Positions 37,862-47,732 are shown, numbered from the stretch's first letter. The stretch: 64,000 bases of DNA from Cutibacterium namnetense (GCF_001642025.1 NZ_LWHO01000008.1:62001-126000); one strand, 5' to 3'. The notes: generated by a model from the sequence alone, not told the origin. A program made the numbers and translations.

Positions 37862-38383
37862 TCAACGCTTCGAGTACTGCGGAGCCTTACGGGCCTTCTT
37901 GAGTCCAGCCTTCTTGCGCTCCTTGACGCGGGCGTCACGGGTCAGCATGCCGGCCTTCTTGAGGGCCGGGCGCGAGGCCTCGGCGTCAACATTGTTCAGG
38001 GCGCGGGCAATGCCCAGACGCAGCGCACCAGCCTGACCGGTGACGCCGCCGCCACCGATGCGGGCGATGACGTCGTAGGCGCCCTCGACACCAGCAGTAG
38101 CGAAGGGGTCGGTCACGATCTGCTGGTGGACCTTATTCGGGAAGTACTCGTCCAGGGTTCGACCGTTGATCTTCCACTGGCCGGAGCCGGGAATGATGCG
38201 GACGCGGGCGATAGCTTCCTTGCGACGGCCGGTGGCGGCACCGGCGGCAATCATGGCGGGGCGCTTGGACTCACCAGCGGCCACGGTCGGGTTGGAATCG
38301 GTGCGGTAGGCGATCTCACGGTCGCCCTCGGTGAACGGGGTGACCTCGGTGTTCTCGAGGTTCTCGGTTGGGGTGTCAGTCAC
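37862..38383 (-). CDS. rpsI: 30S ribosomal protein S9
   Basis: About 173 residues, longer than the usual 130 because of an N-terminal acidic extension of some 45 residues, common in actinobacteria. The S9 core reads [36 protein letters not shown], and ends RKAPQYSKR, whose Arg reaches the P-site tRNA. Two close GTG codons (38389 and 38383) are possible starts; GAAGGA spacing favours the second. Second gene of the rplM-rpsI operon. Confidence 0.96.
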   Translation of the reverse strand: MTDTPTENLENTEVTPFTEGDREIAYRTDSNPTVAAGESKRPAMIAAGAATGRRKEAIARVRIIPGSGQWKINGRTLDEYFPNKVHQQIVTDPFATAGVEGAYDVIARIGGGGVTGQAGALRLGIARALNNVDAEASRPALKKAGMLTRDARVKERKKAGLKKARKAPQYSKR

Positions 38384-38405
38384 TGTCACAATCCTTCGTG
38401 GGCGA

Positions 38406-38849
38406 TCACTGGGCGATCTGGGTGATCTCGTAAGGCTGCGGGTTCTGCGCAGCGTGCGGATGCTCAGGGCCGCCGTACACCTTCAGCTTCTTGAGCTGCT
38501 GACGCGACAGCTTGTTCTTGGGCATCATGCCCCACACCGCGCGCTCCACGGCGCGACGCGGGTCCTTTTCAAGCATCTCGCCGATGCTGGTGACGCGTAG
38601 GCCACCCGGGCGCCCGGAGTGGTCGTAACGCAGCGAGTCAGTGGCCTTCTTGCCAGTCAGCGCAATCTTGGAGGCGTTGACGACGACGACGAAGTCACCG
38701 GTGTCGATGTGGGGGGCGTACTGCGGCTTGTGCTTGCCGCGCAGGAGGTTGGCAACGGTGGTAGCCAGACGACCCAGAACGATGTCCTCGGCGTCAATGA
38801 CGTACCAGTTGCGCTGCACCTCGCCGGCTTTGGGGCTATAGGTGGTCAC
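38406..38849 (-). CDS. rplM: 50S ribosomal protein L13
   Basis: 147 residues from GTG 38849 with GAGAAGG upstream. Family blocks: [30 protein letters not shown] and [20 protein letters not shown]. It is an early-assembly protein of the large subunit. The frame is open further upstream, but that part is unlike L13. First gene of the rplM-rpsI operon. Confidence 0.97.
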   Translation of the reverse strand: MTTYSPKAGEVQRNWYVIDAEDIVLGRLATTVANLLRGKHKPQYAPHIDTGDFVVVVNASKIALTGKKATDSLRYDHSGRPGGLRVTSIGEMLEKDPRRAVERAVWGMMPKNKLSRQQLKKLKVYGGPEHPHAAQNPQPYEITQIAQ

Positions 38850-39113
38850 AGGTACCTTCTCGAACTCGGTCCCATGCGTGAAGTCACGCACAGGGATCTT
38901 GCAACATGGTGGTGCTCTGCGGGCGATTCCTTCACTCAACGGCGTGACACGCCGGAGACCGGAACCGCATCACGACATCGCTGTGTCGGACAGACGGAGC
39001 GACCGCGGCGGTCAACTCCCGTTTGCTCGAGGGCAACGTGAGCATTTTACACACTCACCAGACAAAGAGCGAATTGCCGAACGGTAATCGGCCCCTGGCC
39101 GGCTCTTCCCCGG

Positions 39114-42100
39114 TCAGCGCCCACTGAGAGGCATCCTCACCGGCCGAGCTGATCCGGGCCCGGGCACAACGGCGGGACTACCACTCGCGCAAGCAGATGG
39201 TCCGGGTGATCCACCGGGACCATCCGGGACTCCACCGCGGCCCACTTCCACCATGACACTTCGTGTCACCGTGTTGCCAAACAGGTCGCTCGCCTCCACC
39301 ACAATCCGATGGTTGCCCACCGATCTCGGCGATCCCGAGAGGGTGGCGGCCAAGGAGGTCAGTCCGTTCGCTGACATGTCGTTGGTCCAGCGCAGCCCGG
39401 CAGGCAATGCACCGCGAAGTCGCCAGGACACCGGCTGCTGGCTGGACACCGAGATCCTTACCGGAGTGATCGGGTCTGAGACCATCACCCGTTGCCGCTG
39501 GAGCCCGACCACGGTGAATCGGGGAGCGGTGGCAGGACGCACCAGATCGTTATTCTTGACCGCGAAACGCTGGGTGGTCGTGTTGCCGGCATAGTCGGTC
39601 ACCGTCATAACAAGGGTTCCCTGAGACGAGGGAAAGGAATGGAAAGCAGACGGGTCGTCAGTCGTCGGGCCAGCGCCCCATCCCCCACGCACCGATCCGC
39701 CGCGACGAATCGTCGTGAGTTTCCTGGCAGTGCCGCCCGTCCCCTTCCACGTGATCTGGAGGCCGTACCAGTCGGGTGAAGTGAGATTCCTCATGTGGAA
39801 TCCTGACCGCTTCTTCTCCACGACAATGTCATCGAGGGTCACCGGCGCGGCCCACGAGTCATGAGTGCGACCACGGTAGCTCAGCCCCAGCCCATGACCG
39901 GTCGTCACCGTGAGGTCGTAGGGATGCCCCTCGCGCACCGGAACCGGCACCGCGGCGTGCCCCGCAGCGCAGGGCACGTCAAGGCCGTAGGGCTGGTTGT
40001 CGATGTCGCCCTTCGCGATGTCAACGAGGTGGACGTCGACCCGACATATCGACGCCCTCGCACCCGCGGCGTCCCACGTGACATCGAGCATTCCCGGCCT
40101 GGCAGCATCAGTGAGCAGCTTCGACGCCGTCGCAGCCTCGGCCACCTTAATGTGGCGAGGCTGGGCGGAGTAGTCGTAGCTCACCGTCGAGGGGGCTGAC
40201 ATCTGACCGTCATGGCCCACCGCACGCACCCTGAAGGTGACCTTCCCGGTCGTCCCCGGCACTGCCTTGAGATAGGCGAGATCGGTGTAGCCGGAGGCCA
40301 GATGGACGATCCTGCCGTTCGGACCCATCGACTCGACGACATACTCAGCGACCTCGTCGAACGGCGCGGCTTGCCAGGATAGGACGGCCTGCCCGTCGTC
40401 GTACACCGTGTCAAGATGCACTTTGCGCGGCGCCGCAGGTGCCCTCGAACCGTCACGCACCGAGATGGCACCGACATTCATCTGGTAGTCGGAGGCAGCT
40501 TCGAACTGCAATCCGAGGGTGGTCAGCGTCCGGCCTGCAAACCGGCCCAGGTGGAGCGTAGCGGTACGCCAGCCACCTTTAACATCGCTGCCGGGTACGT
40601 CAACCGTGACGACGCGACCGGGATCGTCAGCGAAAACGAGGGCGGCCCGCATGGTGCCGTGGTCCTTCGAGCTCTTGCGGAAGGTGATGGGCATGCTCGT
40701 GTCGGCTGTCATGGCCAACCGGGTTTTGAACAGCCGCAACGTCGTCGGTCTGCTCATCGTCCCGTGGACGACGAGGGAAGACCCGCCGCGCCAGGCCCCG
40801 ACCTGACGGTACGGCAGCCTGACCGGAGCACCATGAACGTCCTTGCGCCGCTCTGAGGAACCATAGTCAAAGTCAACCGAGGGGCGTGTCCCATCGGTGT
40901 CGATCCACCACTGCCAGCTTGGCAGGATCGACTGAGCGTCCATGTCGGTCCACGATGCATCAGCCGAGACGTCGCCCGCCGAATACCACTTCATGCCGTG
41001 CCCGGTATTGAAGTCAGTGTAGAAGTGCTTCCCGCCGATGACCGAGCGGGCCGGGGTGAAGTCGGCGACTCCTACCCAGGAAGACGAGTCTGCCACGCCG
41101 ACGTCCGGACGGGAATGGCCAGGATGGGAGCCGGTGTCCTTCGGGTTTGACGTCACTCCTGAGAAGTACATCCGCTCACGCTCAGCCACCATCCACTGGT
41201 AGGGGTCCTGCTGGAACAGTGGCACGTCCTTGTGCGCGTCCTTGGGCTTGACCGCATCGGCCAGTCCTCGTTGGTACATGTCGCTAGGGGTAAAAAGGGC
41301 AACGGAGGCTTTGGGGCTGTGATTCCGCCTCGACTTGTACAGGTTCGGCAGTTCGGTCGCGGTCCGATGCTTGCCATTGAACCCCGCTTGGTTCGCCTCG
41401 ACCCCGAAGAATAAGGACTGGTATGGGTCATACCCTTCGGCCTTGGCCGCTTCGATCGACTGAGCCTGAGTCCCCGGCCAGCTGTAGTTGAGGAACACTG
41501 AGTTCATGATCCTGCCGTGGTCTAGCAGCCCAGCCTTGGCCGAGGACCACGTACCTGGAGAGTTCGTGTACCACTGGGTGTAGAGCCCTTTCGACGTGAG
41601 ATAGCTCATGAACGGCTTGAACCTCGCGTCTTGAAGACTGCCTTCCTCTTCATTGAGGAAATACCCGTCGTATCCGAAGCACTTGGCCATCTCGACCAAT
41701 TTTTCGGCGATGACATACCCCTGGGATTTGGGATCTTTATCGAAGGCTTCTTTAAAGGTCAGCCCAGGACGGAAAGCCGGGTCAAAGTATATTGTCGCGA
41801 TGGACTTGACACCGTTGCGATGGGCGGCATTGGTGTATGCGGGATGAGGGATGTCCACGACGCCGAACTCGAAGTTGCGCGTCCGCCAGTCACTGGTGGC
41901 GGGGTCGTAGAGCGACTGTGGGGTCCATGCGGTCGCTGACCCATGCCAAGGGCTCCAGTAATCGGCATACTGCCAAAAGTTGAGGACGTTGTGGGCGAAC
42001 CCGTCATTGGCACGGAAATTCCCGAAGAAGGAGTTTCCATAATCGCCTTGCATGAGCATGACCTGAGCCTTGGCATCTAGTTCCGGTCGGATCTGGGTGG

Positions 42101-42338
42101 ACGGGTCGCCAGCGATACGGGGTTGCAGGGGCACCTCGGCGCGCAGGTACCGGGCGTAAGGATCGGTCTGAGGGCGCCATGTTCGGATGTCTTGAAGTCG
42201 ATGCCCAGCGTTGCGAGGTTGGGCCGGTGCCAGGGCATGAGCTCCCACGGGTGCGACGGAGTCATCGGCGACAGCAGGGGATGTTAGGGCCGCGAGCCCC
42301 ACCAGGGCAGCGACCCCGGCGATGAGCGCTCGTTTCAC
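39114..42338 (-). CDS. Secreted endo-beta-N-acetylglucosaminidase (GH85) with accessory domains
   Basis: About 1,074 residues from GTG 42338 with AAGGA 7 bases upstream. A Sec signal ends near TSPAVADD. The GH85 domain covers roughly 80-450: FNFWQYADYW-like region, then GYDGYFLNEEEG, where Asn229 and Glu231 fit the catalytic N-x-E pair. A carbohydrate-binding-like beta domain follows (about 480-640), then a fibronectin-III-like stretch and Ig-like repeats to the end. There is no LPXTG sorting signal, so it is probably released. It should cut the chitobiose core of host N-glycans. Single gene. Confidence 0.85.
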   Translation of the reverse strand: MKRALIAGVAALVGLAALTSPAVADDSVAPVGAHALAPAQPRNAGHRLQDIRTWRPQTDPYARYLRAEVPLQPRIAGDPSTQIRPELDAKAQVMLMQGDYGNSFFGNFRANDGFAHNVLNFWQYADYWSPWHGSATAWTPQSLYDPATSDWRTRNFEFGVVDIPHPAYTNAAHRNGVKSIATIYFDPAFRPGLTFKEAFDKDPKSQGYVIAEKLVEMAKCFGYDGYFLNEEEGSLQDARFKPFMSYLTSKGLYTQWYTNSPGTWSSAKAGLLDHGRIMNSVFLNYSWPGTQAQSIEAAKAEGYDPYQSLFFGVEANQAGFNGKHRTATELPNLYKSRRNHSPKASVALFTPSDMYQRGLADAVKPKDAHKDVPLFQQDPYQWMVAERERMYFSGVTSNPKDTGSHPGHSRPDVGVADSSSWVGVADFTPARSVIGGKHFYTDFNTGHGMKWYSAGDVSADASWTDMDAQSILPSWQWWIDTDGTRPSVDFDYGSSERRKDVHGAPVRLPYRQVGAWRGGSSLVVHGTMSRPTTLRLFKTRLAMTADTSMPITFRKSSKDHGTMRAALVFADDPGRVVTVDVPGSDVKGGWRTATLHLGRFAGRTLTTLGLQFEAASDYQMNVGAISVRDGSRAPAAPRKVHLDTVYDDGQAVLSWQAAPFDEVAEYVVESMGPNGRIVHLASGYTDLAYLKAVPGTTGKVTFRVRAVGHDGQMSAPSTVSYDYSAQPRHIKVAEAATASKLLTDAARPGMLDVTWDAAGARASICRVDVHLVDIAKGDIDNQPYGLDVPCAAGHAAVPVPVREGHPYDLTVTTGHGLGLSYRGRTHDSWAAPVTLDDIVVEKKRSGFHMRNLTSPDWYGLQITWKGTGGTARKLTTIRRGGSVRGGWGAGPTTDDPSAFHSFPSSQGTLVMTVTDYAGNTTTQRFAVKNNDLVRPATAPRFTVVGLQRQRVMVSDPITPVRISVSSQQPVSWRLRGALPAGLRWTNDMSANGLTSLAATLSGSPRSVGNHRIVVEASDLFGNTVTRSVMVEVGRGGVPDGPGGSPGPSACASGSPAVVPGPGSARPVRMPLSGR

Positions 42339-42454
42339 GGTGTTCCTTTCTACGATGAAAGTACCGCTCAATAGTAAATCGCTTTAGCTCACCGCGGAAG
42401 ACAGTCCAAGCCCCCGGATTCGACGGCCGCCCCGCCACCATATCGAGTCATGTG

Positions 42455-42473
42455 TTAGATTAGGCTCACCTAA
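42455..42473 (+). promoter_or_regulatory. DtxR/IdeR-type iron box
   Basis: TTAGATTAGGCTCACCTAA, 19 bp, two differences from the DtxR consensus TTAGGTTAGGCTAACCTAA. It sits 17 bases before the ATG of the DUF2470 gene, so this gene should be iron-repressed. Confidence 0.85.
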
Positions 42474-42490
42474 GGCTAAAGGATGTGACA

Positions 42491-43396
42491 ATGACTGCTC
42501 CACGACACGGTGACACCTCCGACAACTCCGGCGCCCAGAAGGACACGGATCGAATCGCATCAACCTTGTCGCAGCGCTGCTCCTCCTTGGCTCGCCGCAT
42601 CCTTAGCGGTGCCGGTATGGCAACAATGGTGGCCCACAGCATGATCTCCGCTCATGAAAGCCCCGAGGAGTGGACCTGCGATCTCCAAGCCCACGGCATC
42701 ACGGCGTCAGGACGTTTCCTCGTCGCCCTGCGCTCCCACCCCACCCAGGCCCTGTGCCAAGTCCCGGCTGGACTGCCCACCGATGTTCGTCTGGAAATCT
42801 CTAAGGATGCCCCGGAACCGGCCATCCGCCTCCTGGCAGCCTCCCTCCATGTGCTCGCAACAGTCACCTGGTTGACTCCCGACCAGATCGACCACCTGTT
42901 GGCCACGGACGTGCTGCCGAGCGAGGTGTCGATCATCGCTGGATTCGACGACGCACTCATCGGGGTCATCGCCCCGCATCGCGCAATCCTTCACGACGCC
43001 ATGGGCAGCACCGAGATCGACATCCCTGCCCTCATTAACGACATTCCCGCCGACGAAGTTTTCCCATCTGCCGAGGACGAGCTCTCCGCCCTGGACATCG
43101 TCGCCTCACTCGGCAACCTCCACCTCTCGCAGCTGTGCGACGGGGTACGCAAGAAAACTGTGCTCGGCTGCAGCTGCTGGTCTCGCGCGACTCACCACGC
43201 GTGCCCGCATACCGTGGGCCGGGTATTCTGCGCTGACATCGATCGCACCGGGCTGACCCTCATGTACGTCAACCCTGACCAAACGGGTGCGATGTTCATA
43301 CCCCTAGAGCAGGACGCCACGTCCCTTACCGAGCTGAAGGCCGCTGTGGCCCGGCTCCCCCTGAGCTCGGATCCGGTACGCCCTACGCGTGTCTGA
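42491..43396 (+). CDS. Iron-regulated DUF2470-domain protein
   Basis: 301 residues, no signal peptide, from ATG 42491 with AAAGGA 7 bases before it (an earlier GTG at 42485 is too close to that site). The N-terminal half is alpha/beta with a WTCDLQAHGITASGRFLVAL strand pair like split-barrel flavin/haem proteins. The C-terminal 90 residues match DUF2470 (GLTLMYVNPDQTGAMFI near the end), a domain found in HugZ-like haem-utilisation proteins. A cluster GCSCWSRATHHACPH between them has three Cys and three His. The iron box upstream suggests a role in haem or iron use. Exact function unknown. Confidence 0.75.
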   Translation: MTAPRHGDTSDNSGAQKDTDRIASTLSQRCSSLARRILSGAGMATMVAHSMISAHESPEEWTCDLQAHGITASGRFLVALRSHPTQALCQVPAGLPTDVRLEISKDAPEPAIRLLAASLHVLATVTWLTPDQIDHLLATDVLPSEVSIIAGFDDALIGVIAPHRAILHDAMGSTEIDIPALINDIPADEVFPSAEDELSALDIVASLGNLHLSQLCDGVRKKTVLGCSCWSRATHHACPHTVGRVFCADIDRTGLTLMYVNPDQTGAMFIPLEQDATSLTELKAAVARLPLSSDPVRPTRV

Positions 43397-43414
43397 CAAC
43401 CGGATCCCGAGGTA

Positions 43415-43448
43415 GCGTGGGCCCTCTCTCCCCCGAGGGGGCCCACGC
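43415..43448. terminator. Terminator hairpin between convergent genes
   Basis: GCGTGGGCCC pairs perfectly with GGGCCCACGC around a 14-base loop, 19 bases after the DUF2470 stop and 80 bases before the DUF1540 stop. Confidence 0.75.
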
Positions 43449-43527
43449 CTGAACCACGGCGGTCAGTTGCGCCGGAGGCGATACCTGATGGCTATCCGTG
43501 CAGAAACAGCAGATGCCTGTACGCGAC

Positions 43528-43806
43528 TCAGCGAGTCTCGTAAGCGGTGCAGGTCGCGGTATCGCTAACTGCGACCTCCTGGGCAGTGCACATGAGCTTG
43601 TCATTGTGAACGCACTCCATGCGCTGGCACGCGCCAACGCGACCATTGGCCGAAGACAGCCCGGCGCGAGCATCGAGATGGGTAACAGTTGCGCAAGTGG
43701 GTAGCCCAGAAGCCCCACCGACGGTCATCGCGAAGGCGGTGCAGCCGGAGTCGTTAAAAGCGCAATCGGTAACGGAACAAGAAACAACGGGAGTTGCGGT
43801 AGGCAT
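43528..43806 (-). CDS. Small Cys-rich DUF1540 protein
   Basis: 92 residues from ATG 43806 with AAAGG upstream. It holds two Cys-rich repeats: VSCSVTDCAFN followed by GCTAFAM, and GACQRMECVHN followed by MCTAQEVAV. Each has the CxxxxC-x-N/H-x-C spacing of DUF1540, a presumed metal-binding domain. A spare Cys pair lies in CATV and CTAYE. Cytoplasmic. Function unknown; metal or redox sensing is a guess. Single gene. Confidence 0.8.
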   Translation of the reverse strand: MPTATPVVSCSVTDCAFNDSGCTAFAMTVGGASGLPTCATVTHLDARAGLSSANGRVGACQRMECVHNDKLMCTAQEVAVSDTATCTAYETR

Positions 43807-44102
43807 GTCGAGACCTTTCATAAAATGACCACCGCGTGCCTGACGTTTTCAACGATAAGCACTGGAAATACCACCCGCAAGCAAGGCTAGGCTGATCTCA
43901 GATCCCTTGCCAGCAAGGAATGCCGCCTGGAATCAGAGAAGATCGATCTCTTCTTTCCCACGCTCTTTCCGACCTCACTTTCCACAATGCCACCAATTCC
44001 AAAACATTCATGTTCACCAACTCCTGAGGGGGATTGCTGTTCCATCACCTCGTCCAGCGAACCCACAGCGTCACTCAGAGCCATCGACTATCATTCGAGC
44101 CC

Positions 44103-44942
44103 GTGCGACCCGACTCCGCTCCCCCCGATCCGTCCCAGCCCGCCGACGCCTCCCCCGCCCAGGACCGCCGCCACCAGCCGGGGCTGGGGGTCGAAGTGTC
44201 AGCCGGGGCACATCGCTCGGGTGACCGGGTCCGGCGCGGCGTCGTCTCCTTCGTGCGCCGATCCCCCCGGATGAACGTCTCCCAACAACGGGCCATGAAC
44301 ACCTTGGCCAGCACATACCTGATCGACGTCCCCCGCGACGCCACCAGTACTTCGGTCGCACCCGGGTCCCGTCTGGATCTCCCCGCGATATTCGGTCGCA
44401 CCGCCCCGCTCACCGTGGAAATCGGCATCGGATCTGGCGACGTGCTGGCAACGCTGGCGGCCGCCCATCCCGAGCGAGACTTCATTGGTTTCGAGGTCTA
44501 TCTACCCTCCATCGCGACGACCCTGAACAAACTCGAGAACGCTGGTGCAAGCAACGCCCGGATCATCATGGCTGACGCCACAGCAGGGCTGGAGCACCTC
44601 TTCGGACCCGACGACCTCGATGAACTGTGGACCTTCTTCGCTGACCCATGGCACAAGAAGCGTCACCACAAGCGTCGCATCGTCAACCCCGACACGGCCC
44701 GGCTGGTGACGTCGCGGCTGCGTCCGGGCGGTCTGTGGCGTCTAGCAACCGACTGGGATGACTACGCCCACTGGATGCTCGAGGTGCTCTCGGCCGAGCC
44801 ATTACTCGAGCCGATCGACGCCGGGCCGGACGGATTTAGCCCGCGCTGGTCCGAACGTCCGGTGACCCGCTACGAGAACAAGGGGTTGACGGCCGGACGG
44901 ACCGTCCATGACCTCACCTGGCGTCGCGTGGAGCAGCCATGA
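44103..44942 (+). CDS. trmB: tRNA (guanine-N7-)-methyltransferase TrmB
   Basis: About 279 residues. Motif I VEIGIGSGDVLATLAAAHP, the FIGFEVYLPSIATTLNKLE block and the diagnostic FFADPWHKKRHHKRRIVNPD are all TrmB. It makes m7G46 in the variable loop of tRNAs. The start is unclear: the homologous RRGVVSFVRRSPRM segment needs a start upstream of ATG 44271; a GTG at 44103 and a TTG at 44034 are both possible. ATGA overlap with truA downstream. Confidence 0.88.
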   Translation: MRPDSAPPDPSQPADASPAQDRRHQPGLGVEVSAGAHRSGDRVRRGVVSFVRRSPRMNVSQQRAMNTLASTYLIDVPRDATSTSVAPGSRLDLPAIFGRTAPLTVEIGIGSGDVLATLAAAHPERDFIGFEVYLPSIATTLNKLENAGASNARIIMADATAGLEHLFGPDDLDELWTFFADPWHKKRHHKRRIVNPDTARLVTSRLRPGGLWRLATDWDDYAHWMLEVLSAEPLLEPIDAGPDGFSPRWSERPVTRYENKGLTAGRTVHDLTWRRVEQP

Positions 44943-45778
44943 CCCGCTGGCGCCTAGACATTGCCTACGATGGGGCGAATTTCTCCGGATGGGCCGCACA
45001 GCCCGACCGTCGCACCGTCCAAGGCGAGCTAGAGACATGGATCCCTCGGGTGTTGCGGATTGACGAACCCACCCCGCTGACGGTGGCCGGGCGAACTGAC
45101 GCTGGCGTTCATGCCCGCGGCCAGGTGGCCCATGTCGACCTCCCCGACAACGTCGACACCTCGGCGATGCTGCGTCGGCTCTCCCGGGCCCTTGACCCTG
45201 ACGTCGTCGTCAAATCAGTACGCCCCGTTCCCAGCACGTTCGACGCCCGGTTCTCGGCGCTGTGGCGTCGCTACGTTTACCGCCTGTGGGACGAGTCCTC
45301 CCGCCCTGACCCGGTGACGCGCTTCCATGTGGCACCCGTGCGGGGACACCTCGACCTCAACCGCCTCAACACCGCCGGCACCTCCCTTCTCGGGCTGCGC
45401 GACTTCGCCGCCTTCTGCAAACACCGCGAGGGTGCCACAACAATCCGTACCCTCCTCGACTGCCACGCTGAACGGCTCGACAACCCGTGCGGCACCATCG
45501 AGGTGACCGTCCGCGCCGACGCGTTTTGCCACTCCATGGTGAGATCCCTCGTTGGGGCTCTCACCGCAGTCGCCTCAGGGCGGCGCGGCCAAGACTGGCT
45601 CGACGAGGTCGCCGCCTCCACCTCGCGGGCATCATCGGTGCTCGTCATGCCGGCCTGCGGACTCACCCTCGAGGAGGTCGGCTACCCCACCGACGAGAAC
45701 CTTGCCGAGCGCGCCGCCCAGGCCCGTTCCCGTCGAAGCCACGACGACATCTGCGAACCCTGTTGGGAGGACCGATGA
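44939..45778 (+). CDS. truA: tRNA pseudouridine synthase A (TruA)
   Basis: 279 residues. The catalytic Asp lies in VAGRTDAGVHARGQVAH. LDIAYDGANFSGWAAQP at the start and MVRSLVGALTAVASGR near the end are also standard. It modifies U38-U40 in the anticodon arm of tRNA. ATG 44939 overlaps trmB, and its stop overlaps the next gene. Confidence 0.96.
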   Translation: MTRWRLDIAYDGANFSGWAAQPDRRTVQGELETWIPRVLRIDEPTPLTVAGRTDAGVHARGQVAHVDLPDNVDTSAMLRRLSRALDPDVVVKSVRPVPSTFDARFSALWRRYVYRLWDESSRPDPVTRFHVAPVRGHLDLNRLNTAGTSLLGLRDFAAFCKHREGATTIRTLLDCHAERLDNPCGTIEVTVRADAFCHSMVRSLVGALTAVASGRRGQDWLDEVAASTSRASSVLVMPACGLTLEEVGYPTDENLAERAAQARSRRSHDDICEPCWEDR

Positions 45779-46395
45779 GCCAATCCAGCCGCGACGACCA
45801 CTCGCCCACGCATTACTTCACCACCCCAGAAGGGCCGGTCAAGACCCGCACTATCACCGTAAATATCCGGGATGATTCCATGCCGATGACGACGGCCGGT
45901 GGGGTGTTCTCGGGGGCTCGGCTCGATCCCGGAACCGCTGTCCTCATGAGATCGGTGACCCCGCCACCGTCCGACGGCACGTTCCTCGACCTCGGCTGCG
46001 GGTACGGCCCGATCGCCTGTGCGCTGGCCCGGGCCTGCCCTGGATCCCAGGTCATCGCCGTCGACGTCAACGACCTAGCCATCGACTTGACGACCCGCAA
46101 CGCCAAAGCCCTCGGGGTCGGCGGGCGCGTCCACGCCTGTCGCCCAGAGGAGGTCGACCCTGACCTCCGTTTCGACGAGATCTGGTCAAACCCGCCGATC
46201 CGGGTGGGCAAGGCGGTCCTACACGAGATCTTGACTACGTGGCTGACGCGTCTAAGCGACGAGGGGGTCGCTCACCTCGTCGTTGGGAAAAACCTCGGCG
46301 CAGATTCTCTCACCCGCTGGCTGTGTGAGCAGGGGTTCAATGCGGCCCGGATCGCTTCCGCGAAAGGGTTCCGGGTCATCGACGTCGACGCCTGA
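45775..46395 (+). CDS. Class I methyltransferase, RsmC-like small domain
   Basis: 206 residues. Motif I FLDLGCGYGPIACALARA, then VIAVDVNDLAIDL, and IWSNPPIRVG, the NPP(I/F) motif of N2-guanine rRNA methyltransferases of the RsmC/MTS type. It probably methylates a ribosomal or transfer RNA guanine. It starts at ATG 45775, overlapping truA, so trmB-truA-this gene are translationally coupled. Confidence 0.85.
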   Translation: MSQSSRDDHSPTHYFTTPEGPVKTRTITVNIRDDSMPMTTAGGVFSGARLDPGTAVLMRSVTPPPSDGTFLDLGCGYGPIACALARACPGSQVIAVDVNDLAIDLTTRNAKALGVGGRVHACRPEEVDPDLRFDEIWSNPPIRVGKAVLHEILTTWLTRLSDEGVAHLVVGKNLGADSLTRWLCEQGFNAARIASAKGFRVIDVDA

Positions 46396-46469
46396 CCTGG
46401 TCATAAACTGAAATGGTGCCAATGGAAAGCCAAGCCGTACCTCACGACGCCTGGAACCGGCGCTGAACC

Positions 46470-47732
46470 GTGTCCAGATTGGTGACGAGGACGCCCGACC
46501 CGGTCGTCGAGATTGCGGTAGCGAGCGCCCCAGACAATACCAGGACCGTCCACCCGTGGTCGTGGTGGGCCTGGGCGGCAGGCTGCGGTATCGCCATCAG
46601 CCTCACCAATAATCCGCTTCTCGTCGTCCTCATCACCGGAGCCGTCGCCCTCGTCGTTGCTTTGCGGCGCACTGACGAGCCGTGGGCCCAGTCCGCAGGG
46701 GTCTATGCCGGTATGGCCCTCACAGTCCTCATCATTCGCGTGTTCTTTCAGATTCTTATGGGTGGTAACGGCAGAGGGACGGTGCTCTTCCGTCTTCCCG
46801 AAGTGTCCCTGCCCGACTGGGCGGCCGGGATTCGCCTCGGCGGGCCGGTAACTGCTGAGGGGCTAGCCGCCACCAGTTACGACGCCCTCCGACTAGCCGG
46901 AATGCTGGCCTGCTTTGGTGCCGCAAACTCCTTGGCCAACCCCAGACGCGTCCTTAAATCCGTGCCGGCGGCACTACATGACATTTCGGTGGCCGTCGTC
47001 ATCGCGCTATCGGTGTTTCCCCAACTCATCGCCTCGGCACAGCGGGTCCGACGAGCCCGACGCCTGCGCGGAGACACCAGAACAGGGATTGGCACCCTGG
47101 CGGCCGTGCTCGTCCCAGTGCTGGAGGACTCAGTGGAGATGTCGATGTCCCTAGCCCGTGGGATGGAGTCTCGTGGATACGGGCGCACCCGTGACAACCG
47201 TCGCGTCCGCCCTGGAACCAGCGTTCTGCTCGTAGTGTCTGTGATGGCGCTGACCCTCGGATGCTACGGCGTGCTCGCCAACCCGACCGGGGCCTTCGCC
47301 GCCAATCCGTCAACCTGCGCCCCCGGCAGCCTATGTTCGTGGTTCCTGGCCGACCGGATGGGTCAGCACATCGGCATCGTGCTCATTATCGCCGGGATCA
47401 TCGGCTCGGTCATCGGGCTACGGATCTCGGGACGACGCCTCCAGGTGAGTCGGTACCGCCCTGACCCATGGACCTGGCAGGCGACGGCGTCATGCCTGTG
47501 CGGAGCAGCCGTGGTAGTCGCCATGATCTGGCTGTCTCGAACCAGCCCCAAGGCCATCACCGTCTCCACCTCGCCAGTGCTTTGGCCACCGCTGGAACCG
47601 GCGATGCTCCTCCTCGCGATAACGGCCGCTTTACCTGGGATTTTCACCCCTGCACCCCAAAGATCTACCCAGGCTGACCCAGAGCAGGCCGCGTCGTGGA
47701 CACCCCGAAAAGATGAGGTACCCCAGTCATGA
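46470..47732 (+). CDS. ECF transporter transmembrane subunit T (EcfT)
   Basis: 420 residues, longer than most EcfT proteins because of extra C-terminal helices. About eight membrane segments. The cytoplasmic coupling helices with Ala-Arg-Gly-type motifs appear as RRARRLRGDTRTG and SLARGMESRGYGRT. It links the ATPases to the substrate-binding S subunit. The start is GTG 46470. The next gene overlaps its stop (ATGA). Confidence 0.88.
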   Translation: MSRLVTRTPDPVVEIAVASAPDNTRTVHPWSWWAWAAGCGIAISLTNNPLLVVLITGAVALVVALRRTDEPWAQSAGVYAGMALTVLIIRVFFQILMGGNGRGTVLFRLPEVSLPDWAAGIRLGGPVTAEGLAATSYDALRLAGMLACFGAANSLANPRRVLKSVPAALHDISVAVVIALSVFPQLIASAQRVRRARRLRGDTRTGIGTLAAVLVPVLEDSVEMSMSLARGMESRGYGRTRDNRRVRPGTSVLLVVSVMALTLGCYGVLANPTGAFAANPSTCAPGSLCSWFLADRMGQHIGIVLIIAGIIGSVIGLRISGRRLQVSRYRPDPWTWQATASCLCGAAVVVAMIWLSRTSPKAITVSTSPVLWPPLEPAMLLLAITAALPGIFTPAPQRSTQADPEQAASWTPRKDEVPQS

